From UBA1845 sp002338715 (GTDB lineage Bacteria > Planctomycetota > Phycisphaerae > UBA1845), in assembly GCA_035344155.1 (NCBI GenBank), contig DAORAL010000008.1:78974-142973 (forward strand): a stretch of DNA of 64,000 bases, in the 5' to 3' direction. Each line of letters opens with the position of its first letter. The stretch's first letter is position 1. Made by a program: the position numbers and the translations under genes. Below, piece by piece: positions 16,728-25,762 of this stretch. The notes under the pieces were generated by a model. It had not been told where the DNA came from and made no database searches. It saw only the letters and a program-made list of their open reading frames with translations.

Positions 16728-18236
16728 CTATGCTGATTCAGGCATCTCATCCAATGACGGCGACCGTGTCAATAGACTCAGCACAACATTGACCAGCAAC
16801 GCAAGCCCGAACGCCACCGGCAGGTTATAAACCTCTTCGCCGACATGGGTCTTGTTGTACAGTTCCTGCCAAAGGATTGGCGTTGCAAACCCCGTCAGCA
16901 TGCCGCCCACGCACCCAACATACGTGGCCCGTCGCCAAAGCAAAACGAGAATCAGTTGTGGGCCAAATGCCGCACCCAGAACCGCCCAACCATAGTCCAG
17001 AACCATGTCAAAAACTTGCACTTTTTTTCCAATGACCATCAAAATCGCACATGCACCGATACCGAAGACCACCAGCCGATTGAACCAGGCGTGATTCTGC
17101 CCCGGTTTCTTCGCGATCAGGTGCGCGTAGATATCATTCGCCACCGCGCTTGCAGCCACCACCAGTTGGCTATCCGCGGTTGAACAAATCGCGGCCAAGA
17201 CAGCCGCCAGCGCCATGCCAGCCAGCACGCCGGGCAGCAAATGCATCGAACCCATCACCAGCGCGGTCTCTCCATCGCCACCGAGCAACGACTGAGCCCA
17301 ATCCGTTCCGCCAAGCGCCAACGCCCGCACGGCCATGCCTGCCGTCACCGCCCCGCTCAAGACAAGCGCCACCCAAGATATCGCAATGATTGCACCCATC
17401 CGCGCTTCGCGTTTGTCCTTGAGTGCCATGAAGCGCACCAACACGTGCGGCTGACCTGGGTAACCGAAGTTGATACCGAGTCCGGATGAACTGAACAGAA
17501 AACCAACCAACGCCCATCCGGATTTTTCAGGCATGAACTCCACGAGTTCGGGGTCATGGGCATGAAGGGCTTCGAGAACGGTTCCCAACCCGCCTTGGCC
17601 ATACAGCGCATAAATCGGAAACGCGACCAACACCACAAGCATCAGAAGGGCTTGAAGCAAGTCCGTCCAGCACGCAGCGCGAAATCCACCGCTGACCGTG
17701 TAGAAGAGAACGATCGCCGCGCCGATCAGAAGTCCGCTGCGCCGGGTGATGGTCGGTTCGAAGGCAGCCGCAAACGATTTACCGGCGGCTGCGAATTGGG
17801 CAGAAACGTACAACATCATCGCCACGACGATGACCAGCACGGTGAGCACCCGCAGGATCGGAAGACGCTCGCGAAAGTGCTGCGAGAAGAAATCAGGAAG
17901 GGTCAGCGAACCCAACTCTGCGGTCCGTCGGCGCAGCGGTTCAGCGAGCACCAACCAATTGAACGTGTAGCCCAGCACGCAGCCGGGCACCATCCAATAC
18001 GCCTGAACGCCCGTGACAAAACCCATACCCACGAGACCGAGCGTCACCCAGCCGGACTCACTCGAAGCCGACGCCGACAGCGCCCCAACCCACTTGCCCA
18101 GCGATCGACCGGCTAGGAAAAAATCCTCATCGCTCTGCTTGGCAAAGCGCGACGAGTAAACACCCACCGCAACAACGGCCAGCGTGTAGGCGATGAACGA
18201 CCAAACAAAGATTTGGGTATTGACTGCGAGCAGCAT
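16728..18236 (-). CDS. Sodium:solute symporter (SSS/PutP-like)
   Basis: 502 residues, the usual length for PutP-type transporters, from ATG 18236. About 12-13 hydrophobic helices are visible. Family signs include the N-terminal YSSRFAKQSDEDFFLAGRSL motif, SASASSESGWVTLGLVGMGF around the first substrate helices, RPxxLxxF-like LRRRTAELGSLTLPDFFSQH, and GGxxA-CWTDLLQALLML. It imports a small organic solute together with Na+ at the cytoplasmic membrane. Proline is one possibility, but substrate-determining residues cannot be read reliably here. It is divergent from the zinc-ribbon DUF5658 gene across about 200 bp. Confidence 0.9.
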   Translation of the reverse strand: MLLAVNTQIFVWSFIAYTLAVVAVGVYSSRFAKQSDEDFFLAGRSLGKWVGALSASASSESGWVTLGLVGMGFVTGVQAYWMVPGCVLGYTFNWLVLAEPLRRRTAELGSLTLPDFFSQHFRERLPILRVLTVLVIVVAMMLYVSAQFAAAGKSFAAAFEPTITRRSGLLIGAAIVLFYTVSGGFRAACWTDLLQALLMLVVLVAFPIYALYGQGGLGTVLEALHAHDPELVEFMPEKSGWALVGFLFSSSGLGINFGYPGQPHVLVRFMALKDKREARMGAIIAISWVALVLSGAVTAGMAVRALALGGTDWAQSLLGGDGETALVMGSMHLLPGVLAGMALAAVLAAICSTADSQLVVAASAVANDIYAHLIAKKPGQNHAWFNRLVVFGIGACAILMVIGKKVQVFDMVLDYGWAVLGAAFGPQLILVLLWRRATYVGCVGGMLTGFATPILWQELYNKTHVGEEVYNLPVAFGLALLVNVVLSLLTRSPSLDEMPESA

Positions 18237-18435
18237 GCACGTTCCGTCGGAAACACAACAGAGAATTGCCCGAAGTGAGCCTTTGACGGCTGATTATCGC
18301 TGCATGGGGCGATCGTTCAACTCTTTTCTCAAATGGGGGCTGCTGCTGAGTTCCTCTCCGAGTGCTACTCTGCAAATGAGCCCTCAAGAACATCTGCTGG
18401 ACGTCGCGTATTTTCGCGTCATAGAATGGAACGAG

Positions 18436-18885
18436 ATGCAAGGCCCTTCACGCCATCCGATGCCATCTGGCGGAATCTGCGACGCGTGCGGATTCGCGAC
18501 GATTTCGCTTGCGCTGGCCCAGTGCCCGCAGTGCGGTGGTGTGGTTCGTGCGGACAATGCCCGAAGACGCAGCGGGCAAATGCGCTACCAAGATGCATAC
18601 GTCTGGTTCGTGTTTGTCTCGGCGCTGGATATCATGCTGACGTGGGTCATCCTGCAATCGGGCGGCGTCGAGGTGAACCCCATCGCCGATGCGGTGATCC
18701 AAACCTTCGGCCTGCAAGGGATGGTGGCGTTCAAGTTCGCGCTGGTCATCTTCGTCATCATCATGTGCGAATGGCTGGGGAGGCGCAGCGACCGGCAAGG
18801 CCGCAAGATCGCCGAATGGGCGGTCGCCATTACGAGTATTCCGGTGGTGCTGTCGTTCGTCATGCTGATCGCAGCCAATTTCTAG
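18436..18885 (+). CDS. Zinc-ribbon plus DUF5658 membrane protein
   Basis: 149 residues from ATG 18436 (MQGPSRHPMP), just behind GGAACGAG. The open frame reaches back into the symporter gene, but those residues look random. A CxxC…CxxC ribbon (ICDACGF, AQCPQCGG) leads to about three membrane helices. DUF5658 signatures are YVWFVFVSALDIMLTWVILQSGGVEVNPIAD and FKFALVIFVIIMCEWLG. The function of this family is unknown. It is followed 67 bases later by the YigZ gene on the same strand. Confidence 0.8.
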   Translation: MQGPSRHPMPSGGICDACGFATISLALAQCPQCGGVVRADNARRRSGQMRYQDAYVWFVFVSALDIMLTWVILQSGGVEVNPIADAVIQTFGLQGMVAFKFALVIFVIIMCEWLGRRSDRQGRKIAEWAVAITSIPVVLSFVMLIAANF

Positions 18886-18952
18886 AGACAACAGAACTGC
18901 GGGCGCTTTGAAGACGTTGCAGTTTGCGCGACACCCCGCCAAAATATCACCC

Positions 18953-19561
18953 GTGCAATACAACGTGCCAGCTCAGCCGTGCCGCGTCGAAACGCGCGTC
19001 TCCAACTCCCGATTCATCACCACGATCCGACGGGCAGACACCGTCAAGGATGCGCAGGCGATCATCCGCGAAATCCGCACCGAAATGCCAGACGCCAACC
19101 ACCACGTCTACGCGTACAAAATCGGTTACCCGCCCAGCGTCTCCGAAGGCATGAGCGACGACGGCGAACCATCGGGCACGTCCGGTCCGCCAGTGCTGGC
19201 TGTCCTTCGGGGAAATGAAATTGGCGACACAGTCGTGGTAGTCACCCGCTATTTTGGCGGGACCAAACTCGGTACGGGGGGACTGGTCGCAGCGTATACG
19301 AAGTCGGCCCAGGACGCCTTTGCGGAATTGGTCACGGAGCGCAAGGTTGAACGCATCACTTGCACATTCGCCTATCCATACGCGCTGCATCAAACCGTCG
19401 GGAAGATCATCGGACAGTTTGAAGTGATGACCGATCATGAAGACTTCGGCGCGGACGTGACACTTACGGTTCAGATCCCGCTCGAATCTCTTGAAGCCTT
19501 TCGAAAGTGCGTTTCAGATGCGTCGGCTGGTCAGGTCAAAGTGACGCAAATTGACGGGTGA
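18953..19561 (+). CDS. yigZ: YigZ/IMPACT family protein
   Basis: 202 residues from GTG 18953 (VQYNVPAQ). A TTG 15 codons earlier is possible but extends past the usual family N-terminus. Conserved elements are VSNSRFITTIRR, the motif DDGEPSGTSGPPVLAVL, and VVVVTRYFGGTKLGTGGLVAAY, all diagnostic of UPF0029. The C-terminal part fits the DUF1949-like ferredoxin fold. In E. coli YigZ the biochemical role is unclear. The yeast relative Yih1 acts in Gcn2 control, which need not apply here. It converges on the DUF952 gene. Confidence 0.92.
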   Translation: MQYNVPAQPCRVETRVSNSRFITTIRRADTVKDAQAIIREIRTEMPDANHHVYAYKIGYPPSVSEGMSDDGEPSGTSGPPVLAVLRGNEIGDTVVVVTRYFGGTKLGTGGLVAAYTKSAQDAFAELVTERKVERITCTFAYPYALHQTVGKIIGQFEVMTDHEDFGADVTLTVQIPLESLEAFRKCVSDASAGQVKVTQIDG

Positions 19562-19574
19562 CGATCAACGAATT

Positions 19575-19925
19575 TCATTCGCGGCTTATCGCATCCGGCA
19601 GTGAGAAATCCCCGTCATCGCCGGGTTTGAATTCATGCACCCAAACCACGGCGTCGACATTGAGCGGTCCGTACAAATGGGGAAAGAGTTCGCTGCCGCC
19701 TTCGCAGTTTTCGTATTTGATTTCAACGCGGACCCGGTTCTCGGCGATTTCGAGCAACACGAGATCATCGCGTCCTGCGAATCGTTCGCGGGCGACGCGG
19801 AGCACTTGCGCCGGCGTTGAACAGTGAATGAACCCTTCCGATTTCAGCGAGGCGATGGCGTAGAAACCCGATGCCTTCGCCGAATCCCAGGCGTCTTTGG
19901 TTGCGATGTGCAGTATGTTGGCCAC
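19575..19925 (-). CDS. DUF952 family protein
   Basis: 116 residues from GTG 19925, with GGGGGA upstream. Typical DUF952 blocks are ILHIATKDAW near the start, EGFIHCSTPAQVLRVARERF, LVLLEI and FPHLYGPLN, and a VVWVHEF strand. The fold is related to glutathione-regulated or ADP-ribosyl-like alpha/beta proteins, and no activity is established. Stop codons of this gene and the YigZ gene are 13 bases apart. Confidence 0.9.
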   Translation of the reverse strand: MANILHIATKDAWDSAKASGFYAIASLKSEGFIHCSTPAQVLRVARERFAGRDDLVLLEIAENRVRVEIKYENCEGGSELFPHLYGPLNVDAVVWVHEFKPGDDGDFSLPDAISRE

Positions 19926-19988
19926 TGGATGTCCCCCACCATGATGTCGCAGATCGGGATATTACATGGGTCGCAGCGACTAGCATAC

Positions 19989-20028
19989 AAAAAAACGGCG
20001 CGGGTGGATGATCGATCCGCCCGCGCCG
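19989..20028 (-). terminator. Intrinsic terminator of the large lipoprotein gene
   Basis: A 13-bp stem (19997-20009 with 20015-20027, one mismatch) with a five-base loop is followed on the minus strand by seven T (19989-19995). It starts 44 bases after the stop of the 986-residue gene. Confidence 0.9.
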
Positions 20029-20071
20029 CAAGCAATTGCATGGGGCCTCGCACATTCATGCGAAGGTCAAA

Positions 20072-23032
20072 TCAGTTGGCATTGTTGCCAAGACCCTGGA
20101 ACCTGAACACCGAACGCAAATTCGGGTGCGAGGAGTAAATCGTATCGAGGGCCTGCGTGAAGGTCATGTCCGCGCCAAGCGAAAACGATCCGAGCACCTG
20201 CACCTTGTTCTGCGCCGGGCTGTACCAAATCAACTCATTGCCGGAAGTCGAGTCAGTCAATTGCCCCGTCTGCAAATCGGCGCTGGAACGATCGAAATCA
20301 CCCAGAATCAAATACTCCGGTTCGCCGTTGTAGTTCTGCAGCTTCATCGACGCAGCACCGGTCACACCCGCCAACGGGTCGAATTCATTGATCTGAGAGC
20401 CATCGGGCATGATCTCGCGAATGCGAAGCGTTCCCCCAAAATTCTGGCTGGCCGTGACAAACAACCCACCGCCAATCGACGCGGGGGCCACGAACAGCGA
20501 CTTGTATTGAATCGTGTTGGACTCGCTTTCAAACAACATCGTCGAGGTCGAGCCATCCACATCAATGATCACGCCGCGGTTCAGATTGACATCGACATAG
20601 TCACCGGAAAAGCCAGCCGGCGCGATTTCGAGATCCTGCTCAAACGTTCCCAAACCGGGCTCGCCGAAATCGAGTTGGAAAATCTGTTGGAATCCGAGCA
20701 GGCTGTCGGCATCATACAGGCGGCTGTTGCGCAGCGACGCATAAGTCACGTCGGCGCGGGCGGCGTCTTTGTTGGCCACCATCGGCTTGCCTTTGGCGAC
20801 ACCTTCCGACCCGGCGATTTCCTGATCGACGCCTACGATAAGCGAATCGGCGACTGTTGGTGTTGTCGGTTGCGTGAACGGTCCCATGATCGCCACGTCC
20901 GTGGACGCCCAAAGCGATTCGCCAGCCGTCAAACTCACGCCCCGCGCCCCACCGGTTTCCGTGAGGAACCAATCGCCTTCAATCAACTGGAACATCTGCA
21001 CAAAATCACCGCCAGCCGTCCCATCGCCGCTCGGCAGATTGCCATTGCGCTTCACGTCGTTTTCTTCGGTGAGGAATTCTCCATCCAGTCCCATCGCTTC
21101 ACCGTTGAGATGAATTTCATAAACCGTTCCGATGTCCAGATCCATCGGCAGGTCGATGATGACGCGACTTCCGAGCGTGACACCATTGGATGGATCGGAG
21201 AACAACCATCGCCGCATACGCTGACCCGCAAGCGAGACGTCTTCACCCGTTCCCTGATTGACCAGCGTGATGTTGTCGGCATTGACCGAACAGTGCGGAA
21301 CGGCTTGATCGATATCGAATTGCAGAACGGTTGGCGATCCGTGCATCAGGAAGCGCCCGTTGCCCAACGTGCTTCGGAACACGCGGGCGGTGCCATCGGC
21401 GATCGTCAGGTTGTCGTCAAATGATGGATCGCACTCTGGCGTGCCTTCGGTTTTTCCCGCATTGGCAAAACCGGTCATGCTCACGACGCGCTGATCGCTC
21501 GGCAGGGAGATATAGGTCGTGTCGTGATCCGATGTGATGGCCGCGTCGGAGAACGAATCAAACGTGAACGCAAACGTGTCGACCGGCAGCGGGAAGAGAA
21601 CCTGCAGGCGACTCTCCGTTTCGTTGTAGATCATCACGCATCGACCGTCGAAATCCGGCAGATTCTGACGAAGGTCGGCTTGTGCGAGATCCACCCTGCC
21701 GACGATCAAATACTCTTCGCGTCCGTGGATGTCCTGCAACCGTACAGCGGCTGTCCCCTCAAGCGAGGTCAACGATCCGGGATTAGTAAAGACGCTGTGA
21801 TCCACCGTGCCATCGGGAAGGATGCGGTGCATCTCATAACCGGTGTTGTCTTCCGGTTTATATAGGCCATAGACCGTCCGGGCCTCGGTCTGGTTGCCGT
21901 CAAACTTCGGCGTAAACAGCGAGGTGTACGCATCGTTGATCGAACCGGCGCGATCCACGAGATTGAGTGTGCCCTTGTTGCCTTCACCAGCACGGCGGTC
22001 GGGCACCACGATGTTGCCGGTCGAGGAATAGACAAGGTCGCCTTCTTCGACGGCGCTCCGCTGAACGCTGTGGTATCCGGGCGGCGCAATAACGACGTCA
22101 TCCGGCTGACTTTCGACATCGGGCTTGGCGATCATCGTCGCGACACCCGAACCCGGATCAATCGCATACACCTCGTTGTCTGAAATCTGATCCTTGACGA
22201 TCACCATCCCGTCGTTGTCGACCGCGATCGATTTGCTCGCGAGCGAATTGAGATTGGGTGCGAGTTGGTCACCATCCGTGACGGCCTTCGACTGTGTAAA
22301 CGGTCCATAGACTCCCGAATCCGACGCACCGAACAGTCGTCCCTGCCCGTCGAAGGCCAGACCGGCAATACCCCGGGATTCTGTCAAATAGTCGCCGACA
22401 GAAATCGTACGAAAAATCTGTTTGAAATCGGTACCGGGCGTGTCATCACCGCTCGGTAGTCTTCCGTTGGAACGTTCGGGTGAATCGGGATTCTGTTGGA
22501 AGTCGCCATCAAGACCCAGCGTCTCGTCGTCGAACGTCAGTTCGTAGTCCTTGCCGATTTGCAGATTGCCGGGCAGATCGATCAAAATCAGACTGGCTGC
22601 AACATCCTCACCAATGTCGGTCGACTGACCATTGGCGTCGATGTTTTCGCGCGTCAGTTGATCTTCGGTCAATGGAATCTCATTACCACTGTCCATGTCC
22701 CAAAGCTTGATGTTGTCGGGAACCACGGCGCAAAACGGAATGGGTTGATCAAACTGAAAGATCAGACGCACGCCGTCGAAGTAGACCAGATGGCGACCGT
22801 GCCCAAGCGTGCTGAACGTCACCTTGGTCTCGCCAAACCCTGAAAAATCGATGTCGGCGTCTTCACCACCGGGCGAATCGCACAACACGAACATCGGCTG
22901 TGGGTCTCCATCGCCGTCCCCATCGCCATCGCCCGGAGGTACTGTTGGCGTGCATCCGATTGCGAGCAATCCCAGTGGTACCATGCGTGCCCACATGTGT
23001 AGCGATTTTGGTTTGAGTTCCATCCGTTTCAT
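20072..23032 (-). CDS. Large lipoprotein with two homologous halves
   Basis: 986 residues if the ATG at 23032 is used. The ATG three codons later (23023) has the better distance to AGGAG. The lipobox is LLAIGC (Cys 27), followed by a GDGDGDGDGD run. The rest has two similar halves. Each starts with TLGHGRHLVYFDG or TLGNGRFLMHGSP, continues with D-Q-P-I-P-F-C / D-Q-A-V-P-H-C, and later has I-D-L-P-x-x-L-x-I-G and N-G-x-L-P-S-G-D-x-T-x-G-x-D-F. Then follow long beta-rich regions that read as propeller-like repeats. It is probably an exported cell-surface protein. I do not recognise a named family. The gene is monocistronic, with a terminator behind it. Confidence 0.8.
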   Translation of the reverse strand: MKRMELKPKSLHMWARMVPLGLLAIGCTPTVPPGDGDGDGDGDPQPMFVLCDSPGGEDADIDFSGFGETKVTFSTLGHGRHLVYFDGVRLIFQFDQPIPFCAVVPDNIKLWDMDSGNEIPLTEDQLTRENIDANGQSTDIGEDVAASLILIDLPGNLQIGKDYELTFDDETLGLDGDFQQNPDSPERSNGRLPSGDDTPGTDFKQIFRTISVGDYLTESRGIAGLAFDGQGRLFGASDSGVYGPFTQSKAVTDGDQLAPNLNSLASKSIAVDNDGMVIVKDQISDNEVYAIDPGSGVATMIAKPDVESQPDDVVIAPPGYHSVQRSAVEEGDLVYSSTGNIVVPDRRAGEGNKGTLNLVDRAGSINDAYTSLFTPKFDGNQTEARTVYGLYKPEDNTGYEMHRILPDGTVDHSVFTNPGSLTSLEGTAAVRLQDIHGREEYLIVGRVDLAQADLRQNLPDFDGRCVMIYNETESRLQVLFPLPVDTFAFTFDSFSDAAITSDHDTTYISLPSDQRVVSMTGFANAGKTEGTPECDPSFDDNLTIADGTARVFRSTLGNGRFLMHGSPTVLQFDIDQAVPHCSVNADNITLVNQGTGEDVSLAGQRMRRWLFSDPSNGVTLGSRVIIDLPMDLDIGTVYEIHLNGEAMGLDGEFLTEENDVKRNGNLPSGDGTAGGDFVQMFQLIEGDWFLTETGGARGVSLTAGESLWASTDVAIMGPFTQPTTPTVADSLIVGVDQEIAGSEGVAKGKPMVANKDAARADVTYASLRNSRLYDADSLLGFQQIFQLDFGEPGLGTFEQDLEIAPAGFSGDYVDVNLNRGVIIDVDGSTSTMLFESESNTIQYKSLFVAPASIGGGLFVTASQNFGGTLRIREIMPDGSQINEFDPLAGVTGAASMKLQNYNGEPEYLILGDFDRSSADLQTGQLTDSTSGNELIWYSPAQNKVQVLGSFSLGADMTFTQALDTIYSSHPNLRSVFRFQGLGNNAN

Positions 23033-23394
23033 GCTCCTTCACTTGACGTCTGAATCTGAACTTTTGGTTTCACGATGTTGGAAATGCGCCCACAGAACTC
23101 TCAGTTCGCAACAGCCGTCGTTGAGGCTCTAAGTTCGCGCAAATCAGCGTATCGGCCCATACGAAATACATGAGTTGAGATTCCGAGACCGGCTCGGTGG
23201 GCATAGTCTAATGCCATGGTTTGGAGTGACAAGAATGAAGTGACACCGACTCGACGAAATGGGTCAGAAAAAGCCGGATGAATCTCCCGCTACCCAACGA
23301 GGTGAACTTGTGAATTCTTGAACGCGACAAGAAAGTGAATGCTCGAACGCGCCAACGAAACCGCGATGAATGTCGGCTTAGACGTGAATTTCAA
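23033..23394. other. Intergenic region upstream of the large lipoprotein gene
   Basis: Both flanking genes are on the minus strand, so this holds the lipoprotein promoter and the end of the anti-sigma transcript. Short repeats of TTGAACGCG / CTCGAACGCG occur around 23316-23350. No small gene or strong hairpin was found. Confidence 0.4.
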
Positions 23395-24300
23395 CTACAC
23401 CTTCGAGACTTTTATGCCAGCAAAAATGGCATCAAGATAGTGTCGCGCGGTAGCCGCAGCCACCATCACACCATCGATCGATTCTGAACGAACCTGCACA
23501 GGCACCTGCATGCGACCGCCGATTTCAAATGTCACGCTCGTCTTGGCCGTCGCTTCATTAAGCTCGAGAATCCCCGTGTCGGCGTCCGTTAGCGCCAAAG
23601 CAAGCAGTGTCGGTCGGCCACAGCAGTTCAGATGCAATTCGATAAACGGATTACCGGCATCGTCGGTTCGCTCGTAGACCGCAACGAAATCCACACGATG
23701 TGGATGGGGTGAATTGCTTTCGTATGTCACTTCCGCGCCAAGGAGACGACGCGACATTTCGATCAGTTCGCGCTGAACGTCCGCAGATCGCGATGCAACC
23801 GTCTCCACCGCACCGCCATCATCCACCTGCCCCGTTTCGTTGAACTTCCTGAAATTCGGCGTGGCCTCTTCGAGCAATTTGGCAACCGAAACCCCGTCTA
23901 CTCTCCGACTCTGGTCAACATCAACCACGTGAACCGTAAAAAAGTAATCGCGAAAGTGCCAGCCAGCCGACAGAACGAGCGCGACCACGGCCGCAATCGC
24001 CAATGGTCTAAGCCAATTGAGTATCGATAGTGACCGGTTGTTTGAACGCATCACACCGGTCTCGACCGATGGGCCTTTGATGTCGGCTTCAATCTGATTC
24101 CAAAGGCCAGCCGGTACGCGCACATCGCTGAGCGAATTGCGAATCCAGCCGTCCATCGCCGACTCGCGTTCGAATCGCACGCGACACGACTCGCACAATC
24201 GCAAATGCTCGCTGACTTCAAATGTCTTGCTGGCGTCCAGTTCGGAATCCATGTAAGGACTCCACCACTGACGGCATTGCTGACAAGTCATTTTTCCCAT
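23395..24300 (-). CDS. Zinc-finger anti-sigma factor
   Basis: 301 residues from ATG 24300. An alternative start is the ATG at codon 4. The zf-HC2 region is near the N-terminus: M-T-C-Q-Q-C, then H-L-R-L-C-E-S-C with the HxxxCxxC arrangement. A single membrane helix (AIAAVVALVLSAGWHF, about residues 96-112) splits the cytosolic zinc finger from an extracytoplasmic domain of about 190 residues. This is the usual architecture of an anti-sigma factor holding its sigma factor at the membrane until a signal arrives. The gene follows the ECF sigma gene on the same strand after 57 bases, so the pair is very likely co-transcribed. Confidence 0.88.
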   Translation of the reverse strand: MGKMTCQQCRQWWSPYMDSELDASKTFEVSEHLRLCESCRVRFERESAMDGWIRNSLSDVRVPAGLWNQIEADIKGPSVETGVMRSNNRSLSILNWLRPLAIAAVVALVLSAGWHFRDYFFTVHVVDVDQSRRVDGVSVAKLLEEATPNFRKFNETGQVDDGGAVETVASRSADVQRELIEMSRRLLGAEVTYESNSPHPHRVDFVAVYERTDDAGNPFIELHLNCCGRPTLLALALTDADTGILELNEATAKTSVTFEIGGRMQVPVQVRSESIDGVMVAAATARHYLDAIFAGIKVSKV

Positions 24301-24357
24301 GCTGATGCTTCACCTCACTGTGAGGCGCCTCGTAGCCCGACAATGTTTTGAACCCGG

Positions 24358-24924
24358 CTACTTGATGATTCCCGTTTCCATCGCCATTTCAGTCAGTCGT
24401 TCGCGCAGCTTCATGCGAGCGCGATACACATGCGACATGACGGTGCCCAATGGAATTTCCAACTGCTCTGAAATCTCGCGGTACGAAAAATCTTCCAACA
24501 ACCGAAGCAAGAAGCAGTAACGCTCCATGTCGGCCAGCGATTCAAGCGCTTGGACGATTCGATCGTCCAACGCTTCCTTCACCCGTTCGGGTTCCATCAA
24601 GATGCTGGTCCAGGCCTCTTCTTTCTCGATGTACCCACCGGCATCCAGCGCCCCGGCATCGATGCTCGCCGCTTTCGCACGGTGCGATTTTCTGTTCAGA
24701 CGGTAGAGCGTGTTCAAAAGGATCTTGAACATCCACGCTTTGAAGTTGGTGCCCTGCTCGAATTGGCTGAAGTTTCGCCATGCCGTCATCACCGCTTCCT
24801 GGAGCACGTCGCCAGCTTGGTCCTGCTGCCAAACATTGCGCAGCGAGAACCGATAGAGCGAATCGCGCACTGGCGCAACGAGTTCAAGGAATGTGTTGGC
24901 GTCAGTCGTTTGTGACAACGGCAC
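24358..24924 (-). CDS. ECF-type sigma-70 factor
   Basis: 188 residues from GTG 24924. A GGAG lies only two bases before this GTG, so the TTG two codons later (24918) is a real alternative. Region 2 is visible in YRFSLRNVWQQDQAGDVLQEAVMTAWRNF and FKAWMFKILLNTLYRLNRK. Region 4 is visible in LADMERYCFLLRLLEDFSYREISEQLEIPLGTVMSHVYRAR, a standard HTH. The sigma factor should direct RNA polymerase to promoters sensed through the anti-sigma factor encoded next to it. ECF factors often activate their own operon, but no consensus could be confirmed here. Confidence 0.92.
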   Translation of the reverse strand: MPLSQTTDANTFLELVAPVRDSLYRFSLRNVWQQDQAGDVLQEAVMTAWRNFSQFEQGTNFKAWMFKILLNTLYRLNRKSHRAKAASIDAGALDAGGYIEKEEAWTSILMEPERVKEALDDRIVQALESLADMERYCFLLRLLEDFSYREISEQLEIPLGTVMSHVYRARMKLRERLTEMAMETGIIK

Positions 24925-25431
24925 ATCTCCAGGGTGAAAAGCAAGCCGACATCAACTCCGGCAATTACATGCGCATGGAAACCCCGATCATTGCGAAATC
25001 TCGCAAGAATCCTTCGAATAAACCAAGTTCAATCAAATCAAAACATCAGAAGTGATGGAAGAGGAATCAACAAGAAGACAAATGCCCGCCCAAAGTCGCT
25101 CAGTCCCTTGGTCGCACAGCGCCTTAGTCCCTTTTGTCCCTACCCAAAAAAGAAGCAGGGCCGTCCGGAGGCTGGCTCGTACTTGCGAACGAGCCAACAA
25201 CCGAAGCGACCCTGCTGGGCGAATCCTGGCCGGGCAAACTCAGATCCGCCAACACCGATCTATTTCGTGCGCCCCCGCTCCCATTGCAGCCGCCCGTGAT
25301 TTTTCTCAATAAACTTTTCGTAGGCGTTTCCACCCGCCGGGGCTTTCGAATTTTACGACGAGCGATTGTTTGACGAACAAAACTTTCTTTGTATCATCCA
25401 ACTTTCATTGACCAGCAGGGAACGAAACGGC
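24925..25431. other. Long divergent gap holding a structured element
   Basis: 507 bases between the sigma factor gene (leftward) and the small membrane protein gene (rightward). It includes a compound hairpin with a T run on the minus strand (25146-25215, listed separately), which is out of place for the flanking genes. The remaining sequence, 25216-25400, is GC-variable and has no convincing ORF. Confidence 0.5.
25146..25215 (-). terminator. Compound hairpin plus T run, possible end of a small RNA
   Basis: Outer GCAGGG (25155-25160) pairs with CCCTGC (25210-25215). Inner TGGCTCGT and ACGAGCCA form an 8-bp stem around a short loop, with extra CGG/CCG and CG/CG pairs between. On the minus strand the structure ends in TTCTTTTTT. 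No minus-strand protein gene lies directly upstream of it. Confidence 0.55.
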
Positions 25432-25695
25432 GTGAAGACCGAAAAAACTCACTTTCCTGAAGAATCTTCGGTTGCGGACGTCGATCCCGATCCTCGCGAT
25501 TTTCCAACAGGCGATGCGGTGGACGGTCCGATGGGATCGTCGTCTTCCGTAGCCCAATGCCCGCGCCCATCGCCGTCGCTGATGAAGCGGGTCGGGATTG
25601 CGGGGTTTGTCTTCTTCCTGGTCAAGGGGATGCTTTGGCTGGTTGTCGGGTATGCGGCAATGATGGCCAATGGGTGTACTTCCTGGGGTGAATAG
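25432..25695 (+). CDS. Small single-pass membrane protein
   Basis: 87 residues from GTG 25432. Residues 1-50 are acidic and Ser/Pro-rich. One membrane helix (RVGIAGFVFFLVKGMLWLVVGYAAM) lies near the C-terminus and is followed by ANGCTSWGE. The start is chosen because residues upstream of 25432 look random. It precedes the heme oxygenase gene by 67 bases on the same strand, so the two are probably one operon. A role in membrane delivery of that enzyme's substrate is a guess. Confidence 0.6.
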   Translation: MKTEKTHFPEESSVADVDPDPRDFPTGDAVDGPMGSSSSVAQCPRPSPSLMKRVGIAGFVFFLVKGMLWLVVGYAAMMANGCTSWGE

Positions 25696-25762
25696 CCCCC
25701 AACTGACATTCGTAGAGACAATAAAGAATCGCGATTTGCGTTTCTCTTTGAAAGGACCGAAC

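Noticed and set aside
20036..21424. 462-codon open frame on the plus strand
   Set aside because: It lies fully opposite the large lipoprotein gene, is rich in Arg/His/Gln and has no domain or ribosome site.
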